Positions 35,850-44,293 of a DNA stretch of 54,575 nucleotides are shown piece by piece. The stretch is taken from NCBI GenBank assembly GCA_019235885.1, contig JAFAKB010000029.1, forward strand, positions 1-54,575, given 5' to 3'. Source of the DNA: Candidatus Eremiobacterota bacterium. Lineage in GTDB: Bacteria > Vulcanimicrobiota > Vulcanimicrobiia > Vulcanimicrobiales > Vulcanimicrobiaceae. Position numbers and translations under genes: made by a program. How positions within the stretch are numbered: the stretch's first letter is position 1; each line of letters begins with the position of its first letter. The notes under the pieces were generated by a model that did not search any database, was not told the origin of the DNA, and worked only from the letters and a program-made list of their open reading frames with translations.

Positions 35850-36839
35850 ATGCCGACGTTGCGCCGCCGGAAGTTCGCCGCGCTCCTTGGGGCGGCGTTC
35901 GCGGCCGGCGGGCTGGCACGCTGCGGTCAGCACGGCTCGACCACGAGCGCGCCTGAGCCGGCGCCGCCGTCGTTCGCCGAGGCGACCGGCGCCATCCGCG
36001 CGCTCATCGCGCGCGACGCGGCCGACCCCGCGATCCTCCGCGCCGCGCTGCCGCGGCTGTACGAGCACGGCACGCCGGTGCAGCACGCCGTCGTCCTCTT
36101 CCACGGGTTCACCAACTGCCCGCAGCAGTTCGACGAGCTCGCGCGGGCGTTTCACGCTCGCGGCTGCAACGTCTACGTGCCGCGCATCCCGCACCACGGT
36201 TTGAAAGACCGGCTGACGCGCGATCTCGCCAACCTCTCCGTCGGCGAGCTGCAGCGGAACGCCGAGGATTCGTTCCAACTCACGCGCGGGCTCGGCACGA
36301 CGGTCAGCGCGCTCGGCTTGTCACTCGGCGGCTCGATGGCGCTGTGGCTCGCGCAGTCGAAGCCGATCGATCTTGCCGTCCCCATCGCGCCGTTCCTCAT
36401 GCCGTATCCGATCCCGCCGTTCATCGGTGAACCCGGGATGCTGTACCTGCACGCGATCCCGAACATGTACTGGTGGTGGGACTTTCACGTCAAGCAGAAC
36501 ACGCGCCCGATCTACGCCTATCCGGGATATCCGACGCACGCGCTCGCCGAGCTGATCTTCTTCGGGAACGCGATCGCCGCGCAAGCGCAAAAGACGAAGC
36601 CGCGCGGCCGCCGCTGCGTGCTGGTGACGAACCCGCACGACAACGCGGTCGACAACGACGTCGCACGGCGTCTGCTGAAACTGTGGAACCGCCACGGCGC
36701 CGGCTACACGGAGCTCGTCCTGAGCGGACTCGGCCCGCCGCGCCACGACATCATCGACCCCACGACCTACCCGCCAGGCCGCACGCTCGTCTATCCCAAG
36801 CTCGAGTCGCTCGTGCTCGGCGACTCGAGCTCCGCGTAA
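35850..36839 (+). CDS. Alpha/beta hydrolase with Tat-like signal
   Basis: The N-terminus MPTLRRRKFAALLGAAFAAGG looks like a twin-arginine signal (RRRKFAAL) and is followed by a single cysteine, so it could be a lipoprotein, though the residue before Cys is Arg, which is unusual for a lipobox. The hydrolase domain has AVVLFHGFTNCPQQFDELA, the nucleophile elbow ALGLSLGGSMAL, and a late aspartate and histidine (NPHDNAVD, PPRHDII). The frame is open to 35787, but the ATG at 35850 fits the signal. The gene converges with glnA with 3 bp between stops. Confidence 0.75.
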   Translation: MPTLRRRKFAALLGAAFAAGGLARCGQHGSTTSAPEPAPPSFAEATGAIRALIARDAADPAILRAALPRLYEHGTPVQHAVVLFHGFTNCPQQFDELARAFHARGCNVYVPRIPHHGLKDRLTRDLANLSVGELQRNAEDSFQLTRGLGTTVSALGLSLGGSMALWLAQSKPIDLAVPIAPFLMPYPIPPFIGEPGMLYLHAIPNMYWWWDFHVKQNTRPIYAYPGYPTHALAELIFFGNAIAAQAQKTKPRGRRCVLVTNPHDNAVDNDVARRLLKLWNRHGAGYTELVLSGLGPPRHDIIDPTTYPPGRTLVYPKLESLVLGDSSSA

Positions 36840-36842
36840 TCG

Positions 36843-38273
36843 CTAGAACAAGTTCCAGAGGTACTGGTTGTAGACTTCGTGGTGGTACTGGACTTCTTGC
36901 GCCTTCACGAAGGTGCCGAGCTGGCGCGGGCAGCGGTCCGCGCTGGCCTGTTTGAGGTCCGCGTACTTCTCCTTCGCTTCGGTACCGAGCAGTGTGGTCG
37001 CCCAGTCGGCGTTGCGGAAGTTCGCCAGCGCGTCGTAGATGTTGTCGGGCAGATAGCGCTCGGCATGGCGCAGGTTCGCAAGCGTGCTGGTGCGCCCGTC
37101 GAGGCCGGTGCGGAACACCGAGAGCATCACCATGTACGGGTTCGCGTCGGGCGCGACCGAACGCACCTCGACGCGCTTGCTGCGCTCGTTGCCGAGCGGG
37201 ACGCGCACCATCGCGCCGCGGTCGACAGCCGAGGCCGTGAGCTGGTTCGGCGCCTCGAAGTGCGGGTCGAGCCGGCGGTACGCGTTGACGCTGGAGTTCA
37301 GCAGCAGGCAGATGTCGTCGCCGTGGGTGAGGATGCGGTCGGCGAACTTCCAGCCGAAGTCGCTCAGCTTCTCCTCGCCGTCCGGATCCCAGAACAGGTT
37401 TTTGTCGCCCTTGCTCACCGAGACGTTGGTGTGCATCCCGTTCCCGTTCACGCCGACGACCGGCTTGGGCAAGAAGCTCGCCGTCATCCCGAGGTGCGTC
37501 GCCACCTGCCGGCAGATCAGCTTGTAGAGCTGAATCTGATCCGCTGCCGCGACGACCTCGCCGTAGCTGTAGTTGATCTCGAACTGCGAAGGCGCGACCT
37601 CGGGATGGTCCTTCTCGTTCTGGAAGCCCATCGCGCGCTGCACCTCGGCGACCGTGTCGATGAACGTGCGCAGCGGATCCCCGGGCAGCGAATGGTAGTA
37701 GCCGCCCGTGTTGACGTACTCGAACTTGCCGTTCTCGTGGTAGTGCCGCTCGGCGTCCAGCCCTTTGAACAGAAAGCCTTCGATCTCGTTGGCGGCGTTG
37801 AGCGTGTAGCCGTGCTTTTCGTACTGCTCGTCGGAGTACGCCTTGAGCACGCCACGAATGTCGGCGCTGAAGGGCGTGCCGTCGCGGTCGCGGACTTCGC
37901 CGAACACCAGCACCTTGCCGCTGCCGAAATAGTCCGCCGGCGCCCAGTAGAACGAGCTCCAGTCAAGCAACAAGCGCAGGTCGCTCTCGCGCTGCGGCGT
38001 GAAGCCGCGGATCGAGGAACCGTCGAAGGTGAGGTTGTCCGCGGACTTCAGCAAGAACTTCTTGTCGTAGTCGAGCATGTGCAGCCGGCCCTCGAGGTCG
38101 CTGAACAGCACCGTCACCGCCTTGATCCGGCCCTCGTCGGTGAGGTACTTCATCCGCGTCTCTTGGACTTTGTGCGCCGGAGCGCGGTCCTTGCGCTGTT
38201 GCTTGGCGGCCAGGTTCAGCTCTTCGAGCTCGCCGTACGGGAGCATGAGGAAATCGCGAAGTTCGGTAACCAT
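36843..38273 (-). CDS. glnA: Glutamine synthetase (type I-like)
   Basis: The enzyme makes glutamine from glutamate, ammonia and ATP. The 476-residue protein has LTFDGSSIRGF near residue 80, NEIEGFLFKG with metal-ligand glutamates, APSQFEINYSYGEVV, the HTN loop NGNGMHTNVSVSKGDKNLF, and the ATP/substrate region LNSSVNAYRRLDPHFEAPN. A ~40-residue N-terminal extension precedes the usual start (MKYLTDEGRIKAVTVLF). The C-terminal segment that in GSI-beta carries the adenylylated tyrosine is replaced by ANLRHAERYLPDNIYDAL, so adenylylation control of the E. coli type is unlikely. It is divergent from the transketolase genes. Confidence 0.95.
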   Translation of the reverse strand: MVTELRDFLMLPYGELEELNLAAKQQRKDRAPAHKVQETRMKYLTDEGRIKAVTVLFSDLEGRLHMLDYDKKFLLKSADNLTFDGSSIRGFTPQRESDLRLLLDWSSFYWAPADYFGSGKVLVFGEVRDRDGTPFSADIRGVLKAYSDEQYEKHGYTLNAANEIEGFLFKGLDAERHYHENGKFEYVNTGGYYHSLPGDPLRTFIDTVAEVQRAMGFQNEKDHPEVAPSQFEINYSYGEVVAAADQIQLYKLICRQVATHLGMTASFLPKPVVGVNGNGMHTNVSVSKGDKNLFWDPDGEEKLSDFGWKFADRILTHGDDICLLLNSSVNAYRRLDPHFEAPNQLTASAVDRGAMVRVPLGNERSKRVEVRSVAPDANPYMVMLSVFRTGLDGRTSTLANLRHAERYLPDNIYDALANFRNADWATTLLGTEAKEKYADLKQASADRCPRQLGTFVKAQEVQYHHEVYNQYLWNLF

Positions 38274-38424
38274 CGCCGGGAAGCTATCGCGCCGCGCCGA
38301 GCGCGCCCTTCGTCAGTTGTCCCACCCGTCGGCGCCGGGATGCGCCATATGGCACGAAGGACTCCCCTGTGGGCTCGGGCCGCGTGACGAGGACTCCGGC
38401 GGCGTCGCGGGGATAATCGCCCGC

Positions 38425-39282
38425 ATGGGATCTCTCTCCGCAGAGCGGCTGACCGAGCTGAAGTACCACGCGAACGACGTCCGCCAAGGGATCATCCGCT
38501 CGCTGGTCGCGGCCGGCTCGGGTCACTCCGGCGGCTCGCTCGACATGGCCGACATCTTCGCGGCGCTCTACTTCCACCTGCTGCGCCACGACCCGAAGAA
38601 TCCCGACTGGCCGGAGCGCGACCGGCTGCTGCTCTCGTGCGGCCACATCGCCCCCGTTCGCTACAGCGCGATGGCCTACGCCGGCTACTTCCCGGTCGAG
38701 GAACTGCTCACGCTGCGCCATTTCCGGACCCGGCTGCAAGGACACCCCGAGCGGGTCAGCCTCCCCGGCCTGGAGACGACGTCCGGACCGCTCGGCGAGG
38801 GGCTCGCGCAGGGCACGGGGATGGCACTTGCTGCGAAGATGGACGGCGCCGGCTGGCGCACTTACGTCATCACCTCGGACGGCGAGCACCAGTGCGGACT
38901 GCACTGGGAAGCGATGATGACCGCTGCCAAGTTCAAGCTCGACAACTTGACCTGCATCGTGGATCGCAACGTGATCCAGATCGACGGCAGCACCGAGGAC
39001 GTCATGCCGCTCGAGCCGTTCGCCGACAAGTACCGCGCGTTCAACTGGGAAGTCTTCGAGTGCGACGGCCACGACATCGCGGCGTTCGTGGAGACGGTGG
39101 AGAAAGCGCAGCGAGTAAAGGGAAAGCCGCAGGTGGTCATCGCGCACACCGTCATGGGGCAAGGCGTCTCGTTCATGGAGGGCGACTACCTCTGGCACGG
39201 CAAGCCGCCCAAGAAAGACGAAGCCGAGAAGGCGCTGCAAGAGCTGAACGCCGCGCGCGAGCTGATCGGAGCGGGACGCTGA
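38425..39282 (+). CDS. tktA: Transketolase, N-terminal subunit
   Basis: The 285-residue protein is the ThDP-binding N half of transketolase: SGHSGGSLDMADIFAALYF, CGHIAPVRYSAM, LGEGLAQGTGMALAAKMD and the diphosphate/metal motif SDGEHQ...DRN. In one-chain enzymes this would continue into the pyrimidine-binding domain, which here is encoded by the next gene. The stop and next start overlap as TGATG, so the halves are made together. It serves the pentose phosphate pathway. The ATG at 38425 is used; the open frame upstream is antisense of glnA. Confidence 0.93.
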   Translation: MGSLSAERLTELKYHANDVRQGIIRSLVAAGSGHSGGSLDMADIFAALYFHLLRHDPKNPDWPERDRLLLSCGHIAPVRYSAMAYAGYFPVEELLTLRHFRTRLQGHPERVSLPGLETTSGPLGEGLAQGTGMALAAKMDGAGWRTYVITSDGEHQCGLHWEAMMTAAKFKLDNLTCIVDRNVIQIDGSTEDVMPLEPFADKYRAFNWEVFECDGHDIAAFVETVEKAQRVKGKPQVVIAHTVMGQGVSFMEGDYLWHGKPPKKDEAEKALQELNAARELIGAGR

Positions 39283-40301
39283 TGGCCGGCACGCACACGC
39301 TCGACCACGCCGCTTCCGCGATGCACCTGGTCGACTACACCGACCCCGCGGCGATCAAGCAGGTCCCGACGCGCAACGGCTTCGGCGAAGGCTTGATCGA
39401 AGCCGGGAAACGCGACCAGAACGTGATGGCGATCTGCGCCGATCTCTCGGAGTCGACGCGGATGGAAGGCTTCAAGAAAGCGTTTCCCGATCGCTACGTC
39501 GAGATCGGCGTCGCCGAGCAGATGCTGGTCGCGATGGCGGCCGGGCTCGCTTCCACGGGAAAGATTCCGTTCATCGCGAGCTACGCGATGTTCTGCCCGG
39601 GCCGCGCGTGGGAGCAAGTCCGCACCACGATGGCGCTCAACGAGACGAACGTGAAGATCGCCGGCGCGCACGCCGGCGTCTCGGTCGGTCCCGACGGCGC
39701 GACCCACCAGGCGATCGAGGACATCGCGATCATGCGCGTCATCCCGAAGATGACGGTGATCGTGCCGTGCGACTCGGTGCAGACGAAGAAAGCGACGCTC
39801 GCGACCGCCGCGCGATGGGGTCCGACCTACTTGCGGTTCGCGCGCGCGGAGTCGGCGGTGATCACTACCGAGCAGACGCCGTTCGAAGTCGGCGTGGCCC
39901 AGACGTTCCGCGACGGCAGCGACGTCGCGATCGTCGCCTGCGGGATCCTGGTCTACAACGCGCTGATCGCGGCCGAAGAGCTGGCGCGCGACGGGATCGA
40001 GTGCCGCGTGGTGAACAACCACACGATCAAGCCGATGGACGAGGCGGCGGTGCTCGCGGCGGCGCGCGACTGCGGGACGGTCGTGACCGTCGAGGAGCAC
40101 CAGGTGCACGGCGGGATGGGCTCGCGTGTCGCGGAGATCCTTGCCGCGCAGCACCCGGTGCCGATAGAGTTCGTCGGCGTTCAGGACCGCTTCGGCCAGT
40201 CCGGCGCGCCGCAAGAGCTGGTGGAGGAGTACGCGATGGGCGTGACCTCGATCGTCGCCGCAGCGAAGCGCGCGCACGCGCGCAAGCGGGCCGCACGTTG
40301 A
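39282..40301 (+). CDS. tktB: Transketolase, C-terminal subunit
   Basis: The 339-residue protein has the pyrimidine-binding and C-terminal domains: FGEGLIEAGKRDQNVMAICADL, YVEIGVAEQMLVAMAAGLA with the catalytic glutamate that activates ThDP, GVSVGPDGATHQAIEDIA, and VTVEEHQVHGGMGSRVAE. Together with the preceding gene it makes one split transketolase, an arrangement common in archaea and several bacterial phyla. It starts within the previous stop (TGATG) and its own stop overlaps the TTG start of the transporter. Confidence 0.93.
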   Translation: MAGTHTLDHAASAMHLVDYTDPAAIKQVPTRNGFGEGLIEAGKRDQNVMAICADLSESTRMEGFKKAFPDRYVEIGVAEQMLVAMAAGLASTGKIPFIASYAMFCPGRAWEQVRTTMALNETNVKIAGAHAGVSVGPDGATHQAIEDIAIMRVIPKMTVIVPCDSVQTKKATLATAARWGPTYLRFARAESAVITTEQTPFEVGVAQTFRDGSDVAIVACGILVYNALIAAEELARDGIECRVVNNHTIKPMDEAAVLAAARDCGTVVTVEEHQVHGGMGSRVAEILAAQHPVPIEFVGVQDRFGQSGAPQELVEEYAMGVTSIVAAAKRAHARKRAAR

Positions 40302-42313
40302 CGACCCGCGCCGAAAGCGTCCCCCTCGCGGGCGACAAGCGCGTCGAGCTCACCGTCCGCGGGGTTCTGCTCGGCGGTCTGATCACGCTGCTCTTCACCG
40401 CCGCGAACGTCTATCTCGGTTTGAAAGTAGGGCTGACGTTCGCCTCGTCGATTCCGGCGGCCGTCATCTCGATGGCGGTCCTGCGCTGGGTGCGCGGAAC
40501 GACGATTTGGGAGAACAACATCGTTCAAACGGTCGCTTCGGCGGCGGGCACGCTCTCTTCGATCATCTTCGTGCTTCCGGGGCTGGTGATGATCGGTTGG
40601 TGGACCGGGTTTCCGTTCTGGGAGTCGTTCGGAATCTGTGTGGTCGGCGGAATCCTCGGCGTGATGTACAGCGTCCCGCTGCGGCGCGCGATGGTGACCG
40701 GCAGCGATCTGCCCTATCCCGAAGGCGTCGCGGCCGCGGAAGTGCTGGAAGTCGGCGCGGGCGCGGCGGCCGGCGGCGAAGCGAACGCGGCCGCGGTTGC
40801 CGAGAACGAAGCGGGGTTCGTCGTCCTGGTGTGGAGTTCCATCGTCAGCTTGGCGTTCGCGGCGATCATCACGACGAAGCTCTTCGCCGGCGACGTCGCG
40901 CGCTACGGACGGGTCGGCGTCTCGGCGGTGACCGGCTTCGACGTCGGCCTCTCGCTCGCGCTGGTCGGCGTCGGCCATCTCGTCGGCGTCACCGTGGGCG
41001 TCGCGATGTTGGCCGGCATCGTGCTCGCCTGGGGCGTGTTCGTTCCGGTTCTATCGTCCTTCCATCCGGCGACCTCTGACGTCGCTTCGCTGGCGGGAAC
41101 GGTCTTTCGCAAAGAGGTGCGGTTTGTCGGCGCCGGCGCGATCGGTGTCGCGGCACTGTGGTCGTTGGGCCGGCTCGCCGGACCCGTCGTGCGCGGCGTC
41201 CTCGCCTCGCTCGCCGCCTCGCGCGCACGCCGCGTCGGCGCCGGCGACACGCTGCCGATAACGGAGCGCGACATACCATTCAACCAAGTACTGCTCATCA
41301 GCGGAATTTGCTTGATCCCACTTGCGGTGCTGCTCGCCGCCTTCCTGAACGGCACGCCGCTGGCGGGCGCGGCGATCCCGCTGGTGATCGGCGCGCTCGT
41401 CTACGTCGTCGTCGCGGGGCTCATCGTCGCCGCCGTCTGCGGCTACATGGCGGGGCTCATCGGTTCGTCGAACTCCCCGGTCTCGGGGCTGGCGATCCTG
41501 ACCGTGCTCGGCGCGGCGCTGCTGCTCCTCGCCGTTGCACATCCGAACGATCCGAACGCCGCGAAGGCGCTCGTCGCGTACGCGCTGTTCGTAACCGCCG
41601 TTATCCTCAACGTCGCGACGATCTCGAACGACAACTTGCAAGATCTCAAGACGGGCCAGCTGGTCGGCGCAACGCCCTGGCGGCAACAGCTGGCGCTCGT
41701 CTTCGGCGTGATCTTCGGCGCGATCGTCATTCCGCCGGTTCTCGATCAGCTCAACCACGCCTACGGCTTCACCGGCTCGCCGATCCACGGCATCACCGCG
41801 CAGCCGCTGGCCGCGCCGCAGGCGACGCTGATCTCCGCGCTGGCGAACGGCGTGATCACCGGCCAGCTCCCGTGGAACCTCATCGCCATCGGCGCGGCGG
41901 TCGGCGTGGCAATCGTCGTCGTCGACGAGCTGTTGCGGCTCTTCACGCGCTACCGCTTCCCGCCGCTCGCATGCGCGCTCGGAATCTACCTCCCGATGGC
42001 CGTCACGGTCATGGTCGTCGTCGGCGCGTTCGCCGGCAAAGCGTACAACAACTGGGTCGCCGGGAAACCGAACGGCGACGTCGCGCAGCGGCTCGGCGTG
42101 TTGCTAGCATCCGGGCTCATCGTCGGTGAAAGCTTGTGGGGCGTGCTGTACTCCGCCATCATCGTCGCCTCGAAGAAGGACGAACCGCTCGGCCTGCCGT
42201 TCATTGGGCCGTCGTTCCAGTTGGCCGGAGAGTTGCTGGGCGCGATCGTTTTCATCGCCGTCGTCATCGTCTTGTATCGCTGGGTCGGCGGGACAGCGCG
42301 GCGGCTGGTCTGA
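40298..42313 (+). CDS. OPT family oligopeptide/metal-chelate transporter
   Basis: The 671-residue protein has about 14-16 hydrophobic helices and the OPT family features LTVRGVLLGGLITLLFTAAN, YLGLKVGLTFASSIPAAVIS and SDLPYPEGVAAAEVL. OPT proteins import oligopeptides or metal-siderophore complexes by proton symport. I take the TTG at 40298 as start: it overlaps the transketolase stop (TTGA), no ATG or GTG lies before the first helix, and the resulting length suits the family. It shares a coupled operon with transketolase, though the substrate is not indicated. Confidence 0.9.
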   Translation: MTTRAESVPLAGDKRVELTVRGVLLGGLITLLFTAANVYLGLKVGLTFASSIPAAVISMAVLRWVRGTTIWENNIVQTVASAAGTLSSIIFVLPGLVMIGWWTGFPFWESFGICVVGGILGVMYSVPLRRAMVTGSDLPYPEGVAAAEVLEVGAGAAAGGEANAAAVAENEAGFVVLVWSSIVSLAFAAIITTKLFAGDVARYGRVGVSAVTGFDVGLSLALVGVGHLVGVTVGVAMLAGIVLAWGVFVPVLSSFHPATSDVASLAGTVFRKEVRFVGAGAIGVAALWSLGRLAGPVVRGVLASLAASRARRVGAGDTLPITERDIPFNQVLLISGICLIPLAVLLAAFLNGTPLAGAAIPLVIGALVYVVVAGLIVAAVCGYMAGLIGSSNSPVSGLAILTVLGAALLLLAVAHPNDPNAAKALVAYALFVTAVILNVATISNDNLQDLKTGQLVGATPWRQQLALVFGVIFGAIVIPPVLDQLNHAYGFTGSPIHGITAQPLAAPQATLISALANGVITGQLPWNLIAIGAAVGVAIVVVDELLRLFTRYRFPPLACALGIYLPMAVTVMVVVGAFAGKAYNNWVAGKPNGDVAQRLGVLLASGLIVGESLWGVLYSAIIVASKKDEPLGLPFIGPSFQLAGELLGAIVFIAVVIVLYRWVGGTARRLV

Positions 42314-42552
42314 TGCAGGCGCAGGCGCTCGTCAGAGCGCTGAACGCGATCGCGAAGTCGCCGCAGTTCTCGTACACGAAGGCGCGCGCCGCCGCGCGCC
42401 AGGACCCGAACGTGGACTGGCCGGCGACGAAGGCGCTCAACGCCGACTTCAACCCGGACGTCGACGGCTGCGAGTCGTTCGTGATGCGCGACCGCAGCGT
42501 CTGCGAGTGGGCGCCCGGCCGGTACCTGTACGTCGCCCGCGCGGCGGGGTAG
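42313..42552 (+). CDS. Small protein of unknown function
   Basis: The 79-residue protein starts in the stop of the transporter gene (TGATG), so it is translationally coupled to it. It is hydrophilic with a late pair of cysteines (DGCESF, RSVCEW) and no membrane segment. I do not recognise a family. It ends 68 bp before the lytic transglycosylase start. Confidence 0.6.
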   Translation: MQAQALVRALNAIAKSPQFSYTKARAAARQDPNVDWPATKALNADFNPDVDGCESFVMRDRSVCEWAPGRYLYVARAAG

Positions 42553-42620
42553 TGGGCACGGTCACGGTTTGAGCGGACGGCTCAGGTTCAGCGGCTCGGC
42601 GGACGACAGAGAATTCGCCG

Positions 42621-43511
42621 ATGTTCTCTTTCCTCGGTCTGCGTTTGCGCGTTTCTGTGACGACGGTGCTCTGCGCGGCGATGACCAGCGCTGCGATACC
42701 CGGTCCTGCCGCCGCGCAGACAAGCGACAGCGCCGTCACGCGCTATGCGGCGGCGCTCGGCTCGGCAAACGCGCGCCTTCCGCTGGCAGCACGGCGCGAT
42801 CTCGCCGAGCGCGTGCTGCTGCTCTCGTCCTACTACAAGCTCGATTCGTCGCTGCTTGCCGCGCTCGTCACGGTCGAATCGGCCTGGCGCGCTCGCGCCG
42901 TCTCGCCGGTCGGCGCGCTCGGCTACGGGCAGCTGATGCCGGGGACGGCCTCGGCGCTGCAGGTCGACGCGCTCGAGCCGTACGAGAACTTGGACGGAAC
43001 CGCGCGCTACCTGCGCCGGATGCTGAACCGCTTCGCCGGCCGCGACCAGCAAACGCGGATGCAGCTCGCGCTCGCCTCGTACAACGCCGGTGCCGGCGCG
43101 GTCGACCGCTATCACGGCGTCCCGCCGTACCGCGAGACGCGCGCGTACGTCTCGAACGTCCTCCACCTGCGGCAGAGGTTCATCGCGTCGGTCGGCGTGC
43201 GCGTTTCGCACGACATCGAACCGCTGCTCTTGAATTCGCCACCACCGCTCACCCTTCGACGAGCTCAGGGTGACGGTGCAGCGCGGCACCACGCGAAGAC
43301 CAGACAGCGTGCACTTGCGCACACGAAACATCGGCTGCGCTCGCCGCATCTCGGCACGATCGACCTGAGCAGCGTGGCGCTCCAGACACCGCCGCCAGTT
43401 CGCTACGAGACGTCCCACTCGTTCGTCGCTCGGCTCTTCGGGCTGAAGCATCGCGTCGCCGCCCCATCCTCGCCGGCGCCCGCAGCGAACGTGCCGGCCG
43501 CCGATTACTGA
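42621..43511 (+). CDS. Lytic transglycosylase (SLT domain), exported
   Basis: The enzyme cleaves peptidoglycan glycan strands. The 296-residue protein has a signal peptide (about 1-32), then the SLT domain: ALVTVESAWRARAVSPVGALGYGQLMPGT read in parts with catalytic Glu86, and LASYNAGAGAVDRYHGVPPY with the closing YVSNVL segment at about residue 180. The region after residue 200 is low in family-like sequence and includes residues PPPLTLRRAQGDG that are simply the translation of a dispersed palindromic repeat, so the original C-terminus may have ended earlier or been extended by the insertion. Confidence 0.88.
   Translation: MFSFLGLRLRVSVTTVLCAAMTSAAIPGPAAAQTSDSAVTRYAAALGSANARLPLAARRDLAERVLLLSSYYKLDSSLLAALVTVESAWRARAVSPVGALGYGQLMPGTASALQVDALEPYENLDGTARYLRRMLNRFAGRDQQTRMQLALASYNAGAGAVDRYHGVPPYRETRAYVSNVLHLRQRFIASVGVRVSHDIEPLLLNSPPPLTLRRAQGDGAARHHAKTRQRALAHTKHRLRSPHLGTIDLSSVALQTPPPVRYETSHSFVARLFGLKHRVAAPSSPAPAANVPAADY
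43249..43273. repeat. Dispersed palindromic repeat, copy 2, inside lytic transglycosylase gene
   Basis: TCACCCT (43249-43255) and AGGGTGA (43267-43273) form a perfect 7-bp inverted repeat around TCGACGAGCTC. The core resembles the copy at 15134-15155. The element is in frame and translated. Confidence 0.7.
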
Positions 43512-43531
43512 GCCGCCGCCTCCGCCGCGGA

Positions 43532-44293
43532 TTACTGAGCGGTTAGGCCGCCGTCGATCACGAGCTCGGCGCCGGTGACGAAGGCCGACTCGTCGGAGAG
43601 CAGATAGACGATCAGGTCGGCGATCTCGCGCGGCTCCGCGGGGCGCCCGAGCGGGACCTGCGCCAGCAGCGCTTTGCGAATGTGCTCGGGATCGCGGGCG
43701 GCGGCGACCGTGTCGCGGAACATCGGCGTGTCGACGAACGTCGGGTGCACGGAGTTGCAGCGGATCCCGTAGCCTTTGCGCGCGCAGTGCAGCGCGACCG
43801 ACTTGGTCAGCATCCGCACCGCGCCTTTCGAGGCGTTGTACGCGACCACGTTGTGGCCGCCGACGATTCCGCTCACCGAGGACATGTTGACGATCGAGCC
43901 GCCGCGCGCTTTCATCGCGCCGACCGCGTGGCGGCAGCCGAGGAAGACGCCGTCGACGTTGACCGACATCGTGCGCTGCCAGTCGTCGAACGAGACGCTC
44001 TCGACGTCGCCGATCAGGAAGATGCCGGCGCTGTTGACGACGCCGTCGAGCGCGCGGAAGCGGGTGCGCACGTCCTCCAGCGCGTTGGCCCAGCTCGAAT
44101 CGCTGGTGACGTCGAGCCGCACGAAGTGCAGGCCCGGCGTCTCGCGCGCCGCGCGCTCGCCGGCCGCCATGTCGACGTCGCCGATCGCGACGTGCGCGCC
44201 GTGCGCCAGCGCGCGCTGCGCGGTCGCGAGCCCGATCCCGCTCGCGCCGCCCGTAATCAGGATCGTCTTGCCGGCCAGCCGGCCCTCAGCCAT
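43532..44293 (-). CDS. SDR family NAD(P)-dependent oxidoreductase
   Basis: The 253-residue classical short-chain dehydrogenase has the cofactor motif TGGASGIG near residue 15, VVNSAGIF, the catalytic serine in VNMSSVSGIVGG, and YNASK with the catalytic Tyr and Lys. Asp in AIGDVDM at the end of the second strand favours NAD(H). The C-terminal VTGAELVIDGGLTAQ is typical. It overlaps the MDR gene by 8 bp, so the two oxidoreductases are probably coexpressed; the substrate is unknown. Confidence 0.92.
   Translation of the reverse strand: MAEGRLAGKTILITGGASGIGLATAQRALAHGAHVAIGDVDMAAGERAARETPGLHFVRLDVTSDSSWANALEDVRTRFRALDGVVNSAGIFLIGDVESVSFDDWQRTMSVNVDGVFLGCRHAVGAMKARGGSIVNMSSVSGIVGGHNVVAYNASKGAVRMLTKSVALHCARKGYGIRCNSVHPTFVDTPMFRDTVAAARDPEHIRKALLAQVPLGRPAEPREIADLIVYLLSDESAFVTGAELVIDGGLTAQ

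Noticed and set aside
38425-40301. Broken transketolase gene (frameshift)
   Set aside because: The TGATG junction falls exactly at the known domain border and both halves are complete, so it is the normal two-subunit form.
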